A stretch of 64,000 nt of DNA from Hahellaceae bacterium (GTDB lineage: Bacteria > Pseudomonadota > Gammaproteobacteria > Pseudomonadales > Oleiphilaceae): NCBI GenBank assembly GCA_024234575.1, contig JACKOB010000004.1:434001-498000 (forward strand), written 5' to 3'. Positions 18,801-27,479 of the stretch are shown piece by piece. Position numbers and translations under genes: made by a program. The notes beneath the pieces were generated by a model, which did not search any database, was not told the origin of the DNA, and was given only the letters and a program-made list of their open reading frames with translations. Every line of letters begins with the position of its first letter. The first letter of the stretch is position 1.

Positions 18801-20720
18801 ATTGGTATCGGCGACATGGCTGGAGATGTGTTTGGCAATGGCTTGCTGATGTCAAAGCACACGAAGTTGGTGGCAGCCTTTAATCATATGCATATTTTTA
18901 TTGATCCTAATCCGGATGCAGCCAAATCCTTCAAAGAGCGGAAGCGGATGTTTGAGTTGCCGCGATCAACGTGGGAAGACTATGATGCCAAATTGATTTC
19001 TGCTGGCGGTGGAATTTTCTCGCGTGCCTCGAAATCCATCGCTTTGTCCCCAGAGATTAAGCAGTTATTGGGTATCAAGGCAGATAAAGTGCCGCCAAAC
19101 ATGCTTATTTCTTACATATTAAAAGCTGAGGTTGACCTTTTGTGGGTGGGGGGTATAGGCACATACTGTCGGGCGACCACAGAAACTGACGCGGATGTTG
19201 GTGACAAAGCCAATGATGGCGTACGCGTGACCGGTAAAGATTTACGCTGCAAAGTTGTAGGCGAGGGCGGTAACCTTGGCTTTACCCAGCGAGGACGTAT
19301 TGAATATGCCCTGAATGGCGGGCGTCTAAATACTGACTTTATCGACAATGCTGGCGGGGTTGATTGCTCGGATCACGAAGTTAACATCAAGATTTTGCTT
19401 AATGAAGTTGTCGCCAATGGTGACTTAACTGAAAAGCAGCGTAATGAACTCTTAGCTGGCATGACAGGCTCTGTGGCAGAACTGGTGTTATTGAACAATT
19501 ATCGGCAAACCCAGGCCATCAGTATTGCCAGTGCTGACGCTGCCTCGAGAATGGAAGAGTATCGTCGACTGATTAATAGTCTTGAGACTTCTGGTAAGCT
19601 AAATCGGGCGCTGGAGTTTATTCCTGATGACGAAGCGATACTTGAGCGTAAGTCACGTTCTTTAGGTCTTACGCGGCCTGAATTGTCGGTATTGATTTCG
19701 TATGTGAAAGGCGAACTAAAAGAGCAGTTAATAAAGAGCAAGCTGTCGGCAGATGATTGTCTGGTACAAGAAACCTATAAGGTCTTTCCGCCAAAGGTTG
19801 TTGAAATGTACCAAGCGCAATTGCACCGTCACCGTCTGCGCCGCGAGATCGTCGCCACACAAGTGGCAAATGATATGGTCAATCACATGGGCATTACCTT
19901 TGTGGACCGGTTGCGGATGTCCACGGGGGCCAATGTGTCGGCGGTCTCTTTGGCCTACATCATTGCCCGCGATGTATTTAATCTCGATCATTGGTGGAAC
20001 ATGATCGAAGATCTGGATTTTAAAGTTTCCAGCGAAATACAGATGGAAATGATGACAGAATTAATGCGATTGATTCGTCGGGCCAGCAGATGGTTATTGA
20101 GAAACAGACGCAGTGAATTGAATGTTTCCTCTCATCAAGAGGACTTCTCTGCAGGCATTACTCATATATCCAACCATTTAAGTGAGTATCTGATAGGTGA
20201 TCAAAAAACTGCCTGGCAACAGAAGTATGATAGCTATGTGGAGGCTGGCGTACCTGCTGACCTGGCATCAGTGTCTGCCGGGGCCATTCATATGTACTCT
20301 GCTTTGGGGATTATCGAGGCGCAGGAACTATCCGGATCAACCCTTGATCAGGTTGCCCATGCTTATTATGCACTAGGTGATCACCTGGATCTTGGCTGGT
20401 TTGCTGTGCAATTGAATACCCTTAAACCTGCGACACATTGGCAGGCCTTAGCACGGGAAACCTTTAGAGAAGACCTGGATTGGCAGCAAAGAGCCCTCAC
20501 TGTTGGTGTGTTGCGCTTGAAGTCTGCTCCAGAGGCACTTGAAGAACGCCTGGCTGTTTGGCTGGAGCAACACAAAGAGCTGGTAGGCAGGTGGAAGATG
20601 ATGTGCACTGAGCTTAAAGCGGCGAAAGCACCTGAGTTTGCTGTCTATTCGGTTGCGCTGCGCGAGCTGTTGGATTTAGCACAAAGTACAACCCATGCGA
20701 CGCCTGGAGGTGAGTTATAG
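15852..20720 (+). CDS. gdhB: NAD-specific glutamate dehydrogenase, large (GdhB) type
   Basis: A 1,622-residue enzyme of the large NAD-GDH class, which oxidises glutamate to 2-oxoglutarate and ammonia for catabolism. The N-terminal half holds ACT-like regulatory regions. The catalytic core at about 830-1250 contains GGLRWSDRFEDYRTEVLGL, the lysine motif VPVGAKGGF and the nucleotide-binding part VVGEGGNLGFTQRGRIE. Length matches the Pseudomonas enzyme. I start at ATG 15852 (AGAAGG about 10 bases upstream), not at a TTG at 15801. The neighbouring moxR operon is divergent, as I recall for P. aeruginosa gdhB. No truncation or frameshift is seen. Confidence 0.95.
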   Translation: MKRNIYENKKEFLASLSEVFNEKLSPEQAGKVVEFAHQYFENLPIEEAIGRRFEDVYGAVLSCWAFLNHHDSGHPKVHVFNPDLEENGWQTTHTILAVLHDNIPFLVDSVRMAIAQRELTIHSIHHSVLYTSRTKTGDLKKLIPRSEVDKKAAGEALMYIEVDRLSDNKALEQLHQAIENVLLEVRVAVNDYQQMRTNVLECEKEFKQKRKFVSPDESAEALAFIDWLAADHFTFLGYDEYEFNKAGDDVEIVRVKNSELGILRSHNERPTKAKLSQLPQKTREHLLKPDLFAFAKSAQRSRVHRPAYPDYISIKKFNAKGEVIGERRFLGLYTALVYHQRHDQIPLLRKKTAEVIARSGLDKRDHAGKELDQILAVYPRDELFQISQDELFNVALGILYIQERRKIRLFIREDAYAQFVSALVFVPRDIYSTDLRLKIEAILREELDALDIEFTTHFSESSLARTQFNIRVKPVDDRVIDVDDLQARVIAAAQSWKDGLVAALYEANGEETANNYIQLYENAFAASYREEFSPRRAVIDIEHIASLAKGRKVAMSFYRSLEEDEHQLHFKLFHPEVQLPLSDVLPIFENLGLKVIGEHPYEVEDRKGRVTWIHDFSLISYSRKVIDIHKVRKIFEELFQKVLAGEAENDNFNLLALGGYFDWRQVAVFRAYSRYMRQVRFSNSQEFIAQTLAGHIDICRILLSFFEARFNPEQAKSKNKAEAVQQKLELEFNAALDNVANLSEDKVLRMFLDLIKATLRTNFYQPDAAGMPKSYFSFKFKPSLIPDMPLPMPMFEIFVYSPKVEGVHLRGGKVARGGLRWSDRFEDYRTEVLGLVKAQQVKNAVIVPVGAKGGFVAKQLPEGDRDAFMKEGIACYQTFIRGLLDITDNFRDGNVVPPENVIRQDPDDYYLVVAADKGTATFSDIANGIARDYNFWLGDAFASGGSNGYDHKKMGITARGAWVSVERHFREIGLNPETTDFTAIGIGDMAGDVFGNGLLMSKHTKLVAAFNHMHIFIDPNPDAAKSFKERKRMFELPRSTWEDYDAKLISAGGGIFSRASKSIALSPEIKQLLGIKADKVPPNMLISYILKAEVDLLWVGGIGTYCRATTETDADVGDKANDGVRVTGKDLRCKVVGEGGNLGFTQRGRIEYALNGGRLNTDFIDNAGGVDCSDHEVNIKILLNEVVANGDLTEKQRNELLAGMTGSVAELVLLNNYRQTQAISIASADAASRMEEYRRLINSLETSGKLNRALEFIPDDEAILERKSRSLGLTRPELSVLISYVKGELKEQLIKSKLSADDCLVQETYKVFPPKVVEMYQAQLHRHRLRREIVATQVANDMVNHMGITFVDRLRMSTGANVSAVSLAYIIARDVFNLDHWWNMIEDLDFKVSSEIQMEMMTELMRLIRRASRWLLRNRRSELNVSSHQEDFSAGITHISNHLSEYLIGDQKTAWQQKYDSYVEAGVPADLASVSAGAIHMYSALGIIEAQELSGSTLDQVAHAYYALGDHLDLGWFAVQLNTLKPATHWQALARETFREDLDWQQRALTVGVLRLKSAPEALEERLAVWLEQHKELVGRWKMMCTELKAAKAPEFAVYSVALRELLDLAQSTTHATPGGEL

Positions 20721-20763
20721 TGGCGCAAGAAGTTAACTGGCGGAGCTGTTGCTTGTAAAAGCC

Positions 20764-20985
20764 ATGAAGTCTGTCGTTTTTGATCTAAATATCCCCCGGG
20801 AAGAGTGGTTGAAAATATACCGGGGGGAAGCAAAAGATGTTTTCACTATTAGCCGGGACGGGAAGCGGGTGCGCTTCCCTGCGGCTATTCTGCACAAATA
20901 TGTCACTCACTTTGGTGTAACCGGTGTATACGAAATAACCTTTGATGATTTTGGTAAGTTTCAAACGATCGTAAAGCTGGATTAG
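20764..20985 (+). CDS. DUF2835 family small protein
   Basis: A 73-residue protein beginning MKSVVFDLNIPREEWLKIYRG and containing SRDGKRVRFPAAILHKYVTHFGV. This is the compact pattern of DUF2835, a family of unknown function in gammaproteobacteria. It lies 43 bases after gdhB on the same strand and may be read through from it. The start at ATG 20764 is preferred to an in-frame TTG at 20749; no clear ribosome binding site separates them. Confidence 0.82.
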   Translation: MKSVVFDLNIPREEWLKIYRGEAKDVFTISRDGKRVRFPAAILHKYVTHFGVTGVYEITFDDFGKFQTIVKLD

Positions 20986-21048
20986 GTGGCGGCTTGATTC
21001 GTTAAAGATGGCGAGGGGGATTTCACTGTATGAAGCCCAGCAAGCCGG

Positions 21049-21702
21049 TTATTGCTGTTTAACAAACCAGTATTTCTCCCAGGCATTGAGCACTTTTTCT
21101 GGGTACCAGGTCTTGCCCAGACTGCCATTGTAGCGGGCCAGCGCCCGGGTCAGGTTGCCTTTCTCTTTGTCGATGTAATGCTTCAGTATGGTACAGCCAT
21201 AGCGCAGGTTTGTTGATACCTTTGTCAGGTTGTCTTCCGGGCGGCCGATTTCATTTTTCCAGAATGGCATCACCTGCATTAATCCTTGTGCCCCGGCGCT
21301 GCTGACGGCATAAGAATCAAATCGGCTTTCGATGTAAATAACTGAGAGTACCAGCTCCGGAACCAGCTCGGCGCGGGCGGCTTCCTGATGAATTTGCCTT
21401 AACCAGTCAAGGCGTTGTTGTGGGTCACTCACGTATCGTTCCAGTCGACGCGACATATCCACCAGCCATACCTCGGCATCAAACTTGTCATCAAAGCTTG
21501 AGGCGTCATTGACGGTTTTTTTGAGCAAATCGACGATTTCTGTATCGATTACCATGCTGCTGTTTGCTGTGGCAGCGATGCAAATGTTGGACAGAAATGC
21601 CAGCCATAGCCAAAGCAATCCGGGCACGATGATCGCACCCGGGTGTTTGTTTCTGTTTCGTTTAAGCAGCAAGTGCAATCTTATGAGCCCGACCGGTCTC
21701 AA
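21049..21702 (-). CDS. Lytic transglycosylase, SLT family
   Basis: A 217-residue secreted or envelope enzyme predicted to cleave the MurNAc-GlcNAc bond of peptidoglycan with anhydro-product formation. An N-terminal hydrophobic segment ([20 protein letters not shown], about 27-46) is a likely signal peptide. The SLT domain carries the catalytic Glu in [18 protein letters not shown], then [10 protein letters not shown] and the ARYNGS motif. The frame opens with TTG 21702 in a TTGA overlap with the proS stop. No ATG precedes the signal segment, so a non-ATG start coupled to proS is likely, with later TTG codons also possible. Confidence 0.85.
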   Translation of the reverse strand: MRPVGLIRLHLLLKRNRNKHPGAIIVPGLLWLWLAFLSNICIAATANSSMVIDTEIVDLLKKTVNDASSFDDKFDAEVWLVDMSRRLERYVSDPQQRLDWLRQIHQEAARAELVPELVLSVIYIESRFDSYAVSSAGAQGLMQVMPFWKNEIGRPEDNLTKVSTNLRYGCTILKHYIDKEKGNLTRALARYNGSLGKTWYPEKVLNAWEKYWFVKQQ

Positions 21703-23426
21703 ACAGACCCGAGTTTGTCTTTCAGGAAGTCGATAATCTGTTCTACTGGGACCAGTTGATTATCTTCATCTGTGCGGCCTTTATACTCGACGGTGCCTTC
21801 ACCCAGGCCTCTGTCACTTATAACCAGGCGATGTGGGATACCGATGAGTTCCATGTCGGCAAACTTCACGCCGGGACGCTCGTTTCTGTCATCGAGCAGC
21901 GTATCGATGCCCATTGCCTGCAATTCGTTGTACAGACTTTCGGCTTTAGCGGCGACCAGCTCTGACTTGTGCATGTTTAACGGCATAAGTACCAGCTGAA
22001 ATGGGGCAATAGACTGTGGCCAGATAATACCTCTGTCGTCATAGTTTTGTTCTACTGAAGAAGCAACGACTCTCGAAACACCGATACCGTAGCAGCCCAT
22101 CTCCATAATGATGGCCTTTCCATTTTCGTCCAGTACATTTGCGTTCATTGCCGAGCTATATTTATTGCCCAGCTTGAAAATATGCCCGACCTCAATACCA
22201 CGCTTGATGACAATAGTGCCTTTACCACACGGGCTCGCATCACCTTCTTCGACGTTGCGAATGTCTTCGACACGCCCGAGTTGTACATCCCGGTTCCAGT
22301 TGACGCCCTGGTAGTGCTTGCCTGCCTGATTGGCTCCGCAAACAAAGTCTGCCAGCACGGCCGCTGCGCGATCCACAATAACCGGTATGGTTAATGCAAC
22401 CGGCCCGATAAAGCCTGGCTCGCAGCCAATTGCTGCTTTTACTTCCTCTTCCGTGGCAAGCGCTAGGGGTGAGGCAACACCAGAGAGTTTCTCGGCTTTA
22501 ATTTCGTTAAGAGTATGATCTCCTCGCAACACCAGAGCTACCGGGCTGGCTGGCGTGTCTGGAGTCTCGCTTTCGCCTTTGACGATAAGTGTCTTGATGG
22601 TGGTGTTGGCCGCGACCCCAAGCAGTGAGCAGACTTCTTCAATAGTTTTTTGTGTTGGTGTATCAACTAATGCCATCGCCATACTTGGCGCGGGCGAATC
22701 GCCAGCTGCCACGGCTTCTGCCATTTCGATGTTGGCGGCGTAGTCGCTTTCTGTACTGAAGGCGATAGCGTCTTCACCAGAATCCGCGAGAACATGAAAT
22801 TCGTGCGAAGAGTTGCCACCAATGCTGCCAGAATCTGCCTGCACGGCACGAAACTCGAGACCCAAGCGGGTAAAGATCCGTGTGTAAGTGGCGTGCATCA
22901 GGTCGTAAGTATCATCCAATGATTGCGTGTTTGCATGGAAAGAGTAAGCATCCTTCATAAGAAACTCTCGCGCCCGCATGATGCCAAAACGAGGGCGACG
23001 TTCATCACGGAATTTCGTCTGAATTTGATAAAAATTCATGGGCAGTTGCTTGTAGCTCTTTAACTCGTTTCTGGCGAGGTCGGTAATGACTTCTTCATGG
23101 GTTGGTCCAACACAGAAGTCTCTCTCATGGCGATCTTTCACGCGCAGCAGTTCACTTCCGTATTGAAACCAGCGCCCAGATTCTTCCCAAAGTTCAGCTG
23201 GCTGTACCGCAGGCATCAGCACTTCCTGAGCATTGGCGCGGTCCATTTCTTCACGCACGATGCGCTCAACCTTTCTCAGTACGCGAAGTCCCATCGGCAT
23301 CCAGGTATATAGTCCGGATGCAAGCTTTCGGATCATACCTGCCCGAAGCATTAATTTGTGGCTGATTACTTCCGCATCTGCAGGAGTTTCTTTCAGAGTG
23401 GCAATAAGGAAATTGCTGGCGCGCAT
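21699..23426 (-). CDS. proS: Prolyl-tRNA synthetase, bacterial editing type
   Basis: A 575-residue class II aminoacyl-tRNA synthetase charging tRNA-Pro. Motif 2 ([28 protein letters not shown]) is near 137-164. The YbaK-like editing insertion, which deacylates Ala-tRNA-Pro, spans about 230-390 and includes VKGESE and [17 protein letters not shown]. Motif 3 ([16 protein letters not shown]) is near 449-464, followed by the anticodon-binding domain ([18 protein letters not shown]). Length and domain order are typical of the long bacterial form. It shares a 4-base overlap with the downstream transglycosylase gene. Confidence 0.97.
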   Translation of the reverse strand: MRASNFLIATLKETPADAEVISHKLMLRAGMIRKLASGLYTWMPMGLRVLRKVERIVREEMDRANAQEVLMPAVQPAELWEESGRWFQYGSELLRVKDRHERDFCVGPTHEEVITDLARNELKSYKQLPMNFYQIQTKFRDERRPRFGIMRAREFLMKDAYSFHANTQSLDDTYDLMHATYTRIFTRLGLEFRAVQADSGSIGGNSSHEFHVLADSGEDAIAFSTESDYAANIEMAEAVAAGDSPAPSMAMALVDTPTQKTIEEVCSLLGVAANTTIKTLIVKGESETPDTPASPVALVLRGDHTLNEIKAEKLSGVASPLALATEEEVKAAIGCEPGFIGPVALTIPVIVDRAAAVLADFVCGANQAGKHYQGVNWNRDVQLGRVEDIRNVEEGDASPCGKGTIVIKRGIEVGHIFKLGNKYSSAMNANVLDENGKAIIMEMGCYGIGVSRVVASSVEQNYDDRGIIWPQSIAPFQLVLMPLNMHKSELVAAKAESLYNELQAMGIDTLLDDRNERPGVKFADMELIGIPHRLVISDRGLGEGTVEYKGRTDEDNQLVPVEQIIDFLKDKLGSV

Positions 23427-23841
23427 AGATTTTGATCCGAAGTCAGGTAAGTTCAGTTGAAGTGACTAAGCTGATTTTGCTCGACTCAGTCATGCCTTCT
23501 GCTGATGCAAGATAAAGTTGAGGCGCTTTTCCCAAAATAATCTGTTGGTACGTTCATCGCCAAAAAATAAGTCGCTTATTCTACGCAAGGTTAAACACGC
23601 AGTGAAGCAGAAGCGTGTTTTTACTGCAAAAGATCGAAAAAAACTGCCTGTGAATATTCATATTTAATGCATAGAGTAAATACTCAATTTTGTGGTGTGT
23701 TTACTCGAAGCTGGCTGGACGCGTTGTGAAATCTGCGTATAATGCCGCCAGGTGATCAAAATATAACCTCTTTGAGGCAGCATAAAACAATTGATTCCAT
23801 GTGCTAATGCGTCATAGATCTAAAATAATAAGAGTTAATAG
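23427..23841. other. Upstream region between proS and a lipoprotein gene
   Basis: These 415 bases separate divergent genes and hold no supported gene. A perfect palindrome GAGTAAATACTC lies at 23674-23685, and a further TTTACTC at 23700-23706 pairs with its first half. A TATAAT hexamer at 23738-23743 lies about 100 bases before the lipoprotein ATG, with only a weak -35 match (CTGGAC, 17 bases upstream). Confidence 0.5.
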
Positions 23842-25386
23842 ATGCTAAGAGAAAAACCTTTTTGCGCCATCGTTATCGCTGCAACGATCGCTTTGTGGTT
23901 GTCCGGATGCGCTTCTGAGCCAATTTCCAACAACAATGCCTCGCACGTACTACCCCAAACCGTTGATTTGTCTGCGGCTTTAGAAGGGGTGACTTATCAT
24001 TACCAGCCAGTTAAGACCGACTCTACTGTCCCGTTTCTTATTGTTTATGAAGAAAATAGTGCTTTTCATGTCCCATGGTTTATCGGTGACTATGCCAGTA
24101 GCGCAGGCCTCATGCGAGAAAATAGCGAGATTCTTTATGTTGATCCAGTACAAAAGACGGTCTCTCTGGCATTTGATAACACCCGACAACAGGTTCGTGA
24201 ATGTGCCGAAGGCAGCGAACTTCGGGACAGCGCCGTAGTCGGTTACTCTTTGTGCACCAGTCGCCTGGTCTCTTTAACGCCCCCAAAGGTTAAGGCCGAC
24301 ACTGCAGTACAGGGGTCATTGTATGAATTGCTTTTTTCTTCCCCAAAAACCGTAAACAAATCCCCTCCGATGTTGCAAGCAGATATCGATGCCTCTGGTC
24401 TGGCAACAGTCGTCAGACAGCTCAATTTGCTGTCCCGGGCAGAAGATGTTTTAACTGCTGAGGTGACAACCACTTTATCGTCTACCGACATAGGAGATTT
24501 TGTTAAGCGACTGCAGCTAAAACAGAAGACCTACGAGAGAAAGTTGTTAGAAATTCAGCAGCAATACCTGGGCTATTATCGGAAGCAAGCCTTAAAACCC
24601 TTAGCGATAAACCGAAGCGTCAGTGACCGCTCTGGTTATTTTGGCTATGAAATCGAGTGGATGGACGCGGTGTCCAAGGTGCCCCGGTCTTATGCGATAC
24701 AACATTTTGATTACAGTGCATTGCTAAAGCCACTAGAGGGGCAAGAGATGAATGATGCGGTGGCATCGTTAGCGAATGTTGTCAGTCGTCGTTTGGAGCA
24801 ACAGTTTGAGGAAGATGAAAGGTTGCTGAAGAGCGCATTGGCGCAACAGTTGTCTCACTACAAAGTTGTGTGTGAACAGCCCGATTTTATGGGGCAATAT
24901 CAGATTAGTCTAAAATGCCCGGCCAGCATCGGCGCACACGAATCCGAAATCAAAGTTCATTATGAAATTCTCACCCGGCAGTTTGGGGTCACTCTGCCTG
25001 GCTATGGCATGCATAACGCAGACATTTCGGTGCAGTCTAATAGTCAGCGAGTTGGCATTACCAATAATTCCCGCAAAAATATATGGATAAAACAACTGGA
25101 ATTGTTGGGGAACTCTCATGCTCAGGTTTTGTATGGACAAACCGGCGTCGAGAGTGGCTACTTATTAAAGCCGGCACAGACGCTGGAATTGGATATTCGT
25201 AGCAAATTAAGTGAAAGCATGCAGGCAGCGCTTTTCGTTGCGCATATTAACAGGCGTGAGGCTGCCCGGAAAAAAATGATGTACGGTTATCGCCTCAATT
25301 ACCAGGTTGAAGGTGCATCGCAAGCTCAACAGATATCGGAAGTCCGTGACTACCGGTTGGATCACGTATTATTAAGTCGCTATTAA
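23842..25386 (+). CDS. Predicted lipoprotein of unknown function
   Basis: A 514-residue protein that I do not recognise. The N-terminus is a lipoprotein signal with lipobox LSGC at about 20-23, so the mature protein should be lipid-anchored at Cys23. It contains paired cysteines, a helical segment near 210-250 (IGDFVKRLQLKQKTYERKL) and a C-terminal region resembling a beta-sandwich (ISVQSNSQRVGITNNSRKNI followed by QLELLGNSHAQV). It stands alone between proS and the TetR gene. The absence of a lipoprotein-sorting Asp after the Cys (CASE) suggests outer-membrane sorting, if E. coli rules apply. Confidence 0.8.
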   Translation: MLREKPFCAIVIAATIALWLSGCASEPISNNNASHVLPQTVDLSAALEGVTYHYQPVKTDSTVPFLIVYEENSAFHVPWFIGDYASSAGLMRENSEILYVDPVQKTVSLAFDNTRQQVRECAEGSELRDSAVVGYSLCTSRLVSLTPPKVKADTAVQGSLYELLFSSPKTVNKSPPMLQADIDASGLATVVRQLNLLSRAEDVLTAEVTTTLSSTDIGDFVKRLQLKQKTYERKLLEIQQQYLGYYRKQALKPLAINRSVSDRSGYFGYEIEWMDAVSKVPRSYAIQHFDYSALLKPLEGQEMNDAVASLANVVSRRLEQQFEEDERLLKSALAQQLSHYKVVCEQPDFMGQYQISLKCPASIGAHESEIKVHYEILTRQFGVTLPGYGMHNADISVQSNSQRVGITNNSRKNIWIKQLELLGNSHAQVLYGQTGVESGYLLKPAQTLELDIRSKLSESMQAALFVAHINRREAARKKMMYGYRLNYQVEGASQAQQISEVRDYRLDHVLLSRY

Positions 25387-25513
25387 ATGAAATCTATGGT
25401 CTGGTTTCAGGTCAAACATTGGCCACAATAAGTGTGATGAAATCGATATTTTAAAACGTGACAGGTTGTCATGTTGGTGTTCTTTTTATACTATTTTGTC
25501 AGGAGATAAGGGT

Positions 25514-26146
25514 TTGTCTGATATTGCCAATGAGTTAGAGCCGCGCAGAAGGCCGCAACAGGCCCGCAGCCGGGAGCGCATCGAGTCGATATTGCGCTGC
25601 AGTGCCGAGTTAATCTGCGAAGCCGGTGTTGAGGCAGTCACAACCTCAGAAATTGCTCGCCGGGCCGAAATCAGCCTGGCATCGCTTTATCGTTACTATC
25701 CAAATAAAGCGGCGATCGTAAAAGCATTGGCAGAAGAGCATATCCGTCGGCTAGATAGCTATTTGAAAGACGTATTAGAGAATTTTGATCTGGAAACCGG
25801 GTTCGATCGCCTGGTGGATGGTTACGCGCAGTTTTACCGGGAAGAACCTGGTTACAAACAGATATGGTCGGGGGTCGAGTCGATGCCCGAATTACAGCAG
25901 CTTGACGTAAAAGAGCTGTATGACAACGCAACGGTTATTTCTGAGAAAGCCGCAGTGCTTTTTCCTAATGTAGAAAGAGACCGTATGTGGTTAATTTGCG
26001 TGATGTTGCCTCGCGTGTGTGGCTCTATATTAAGGCTTACCATGAATATGGACGAGTCCGAGTCCGAGGCAATGTTAAAAGAGCTGAAGCTCATGGTAAA
26101 AACATACTTGCAGTTTGCAGTGTTGCATCCGGCCGCTGCGCAATAG
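25514..26146 (+). CDS. TetR-family transcriptional regulator
   Basis: A 210-residue regulator with a TetR DNA-binding helix-turn-helix at about residues 17-63 (RSRERIESILRCSAELICEA, then TTSEIARRAEISLASLYRYYPNK). A helical ligand-binding domain follows, of the 'TetR C-terminal 41' type judging by EEPGYKQIWSGVESMPELQ. The start is TTG 25514 with AGGAG at 25501-25505, 8 bases away; an in-frame TTG at 25466 lacks such a site. It is 58 bases upstream of, and on the same strand as, the PLP-enzyme/GMC/aldehyde-dehydrogenase block, so it probably controls that block and itself. Confidence 0.88.
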   Translation: MSDIANELEPRRRPQQARSRERIESILRCSAELICEAGVEAVTTSEIARRAEISLASLYRYYPNKAAIVKALAEEHIRRLDSYLKDVLENFDLETGFDRLVDGYAQFYREEPGYKQIWSGVESMPELQQLDVKELYDNATVISEKAAVLFPNVERDRMWLICVMLPRVCGSILRLTMNMDESESEAMLKELKLMVKTYLQFAVLHPAAAQ

Positions 26147-26204
26147 GGAAGCATCGTCGATACGGCGTATTCCCTTTATGATAATTCTAAAAGGGAGACT
26201 AGCG

Positions 26205-27479
26205 GTGCCGTCGACGAAAATGCAAACGCAAACTGATAGGGGATCGGAGGTCGTTGCCAACCGCGACTTTAGCGATGCGGACAGCGTCGGTGCAAATCAG
26301 CAATACCGTCAGCTCGTGTCCACGTTAAACAATCAAACCATGCCGTTTGCGTGGTTAGATTTAGATGCCATTAACGAGAATTGCCGCCATATCTCTGCGC
26401 TTACGTCGGGCAAGAAGGTGCGTATTGTCACTAAATCGATTCGCAGTCCTAATGTCTTACGTTTTTTGTTCGAGCGTGGTTATAATTTTCATGGGCTAAT
26501 GGCCTACCAGGCATCTGAAGCCGTGTTTCTGTCTAAACAGGGCTTTGATGATATTCTGGTTGCCTATCCAAGTTGCCAGCAGGTAGTGATTGATGCTGTT
26601 GCCGAGCAATTATCGGCCGGTAAGTCCATCACCTGCATGGCAGATAGCATCGAGCATCTGCACAGATTAAACAACGCGGGCAAAGCGTTACGAGTGGTTA
26701 TGCGATGCTGTATTGATGTTGATATGTCGTTGTCATTGCCCGGTTTACATTTCGGTGTCAGGCGTTCCCCCCTTAATGATTCTCACAAAGTTGCATCGTT
26801 ATTACTGGCCGCGAAGAAATTCCCTTTCGTAAACATTGTCGGCTACATGGGCTACGAAGCCCAAATCGCTGGAGTCGGCGATAAAATACCCGGAAAGCAT
26901 TTACAAAACTCCGTCCTGCCACTGTTAAAAAAGCAGGCGATGCGAGCGGTGTTGAAGCGGCGCAAATCAATCAATGAATTATTTGCAACCATGGATCTAC
27001 CGTTGCAGATCGCTAACGGAGGCGGTACCGGATCGATGCTGTTTTCATCCCAGGACCCTTCGTTAAATGAGGTTGCGGTCGGTTCTGGTTTTTTTGCACC
27101 ACGTTTGTTCGATTTCTATCACGACCTTTCTTTATCACCCGCAGCAGGATTCGCCATGGAGGTGGTGCGCAAGCCTTCACCCGGCTATGTCACCTGCGCT
27201 GGTGGGGGATTTGTTGCCTCGGGCTCGGCAGGTGCAGAAAAACTGCCACAAGCATGGTTACCCAAAGGTCTGTATTTGGATGAGCAAGAAGGCGCCGGAG
27301 AAGTACAAACCCCTCTGCAAGGCAATACCGAACTGCTATCTCCGGGGGCACCTGTGTTCTTTCGACATGCGAAATCCGGTGAGCTTTGTGAGCATTTCAA
27401 CGAGCTGGTGGTCATGGCTTCTGGCAAAGTAATTGACCGTTGGCCAACCTATCGGGGGTTGGGGCAGGCTTTCCTATGA
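26205..27479 (+). CDS. Fold-type III PLP enzyme, amino acid deaminase/aldolase-like
   Basis: A 424-residue protein of the alanine racemase/D-threonine aldolase (fold-type III) superfamily. The N-terminal TIM-barrel strand WLDLDAINENC leads to VRIVTKSIRSPNVL, whose Lys should bind PLP. NGGGTGS near residue 270 would bind the phosphate, and the C-terminal beta-domain ends PTYRGLGQAFL. The closest family I recall is 'amino acid deaminase/aldolase', acting on D-amino acids or beta-hydroxy amino acids; the substrate is unknown. The start is GTG 26205, with AGGGAG 7 bases upstream; a frame extension to 26115 overlaps the TetR gene. Its stop overlaps the next start (ATGA). Confidence 0.8.
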   Translation: MPSTKMQTQTDRGSEVVANRDFSDADSVGANQQYRQLVSTLNNQTMPFAWLDLDAINENCRHISALTSGKKVRIVTKSIRSPNVLRFLFERGYNFHGLMAYQASEAVFLSKQGFDDILVAYPSCQQVVIDAVAEQLSAGKSITCMADSIEHLHRLNNAGKALRVVMRCCIDVDMSLSLPGLHFGVRRSPLNDSHKVASLLLAAKKFPFVNIVGYMGYEAQIAGVGDKIPGKHLQNSVLPLLKKQAMRAVLKRRKSINELFATMDLPLQIANGGGTGSMLFSSQDPSLNEVAVGSGFFAPRLFDFYHDLSLSPAAGFAMEVVRKPSPGYVTCAGGGFVASGSAGAEKLPQAWLPKGLYLDEQEGAGEVQTPLQGNTELLSPGAPVFFRHAKSGELCEHFNELVVMASGKVIDRWPTYRGLGQAFL

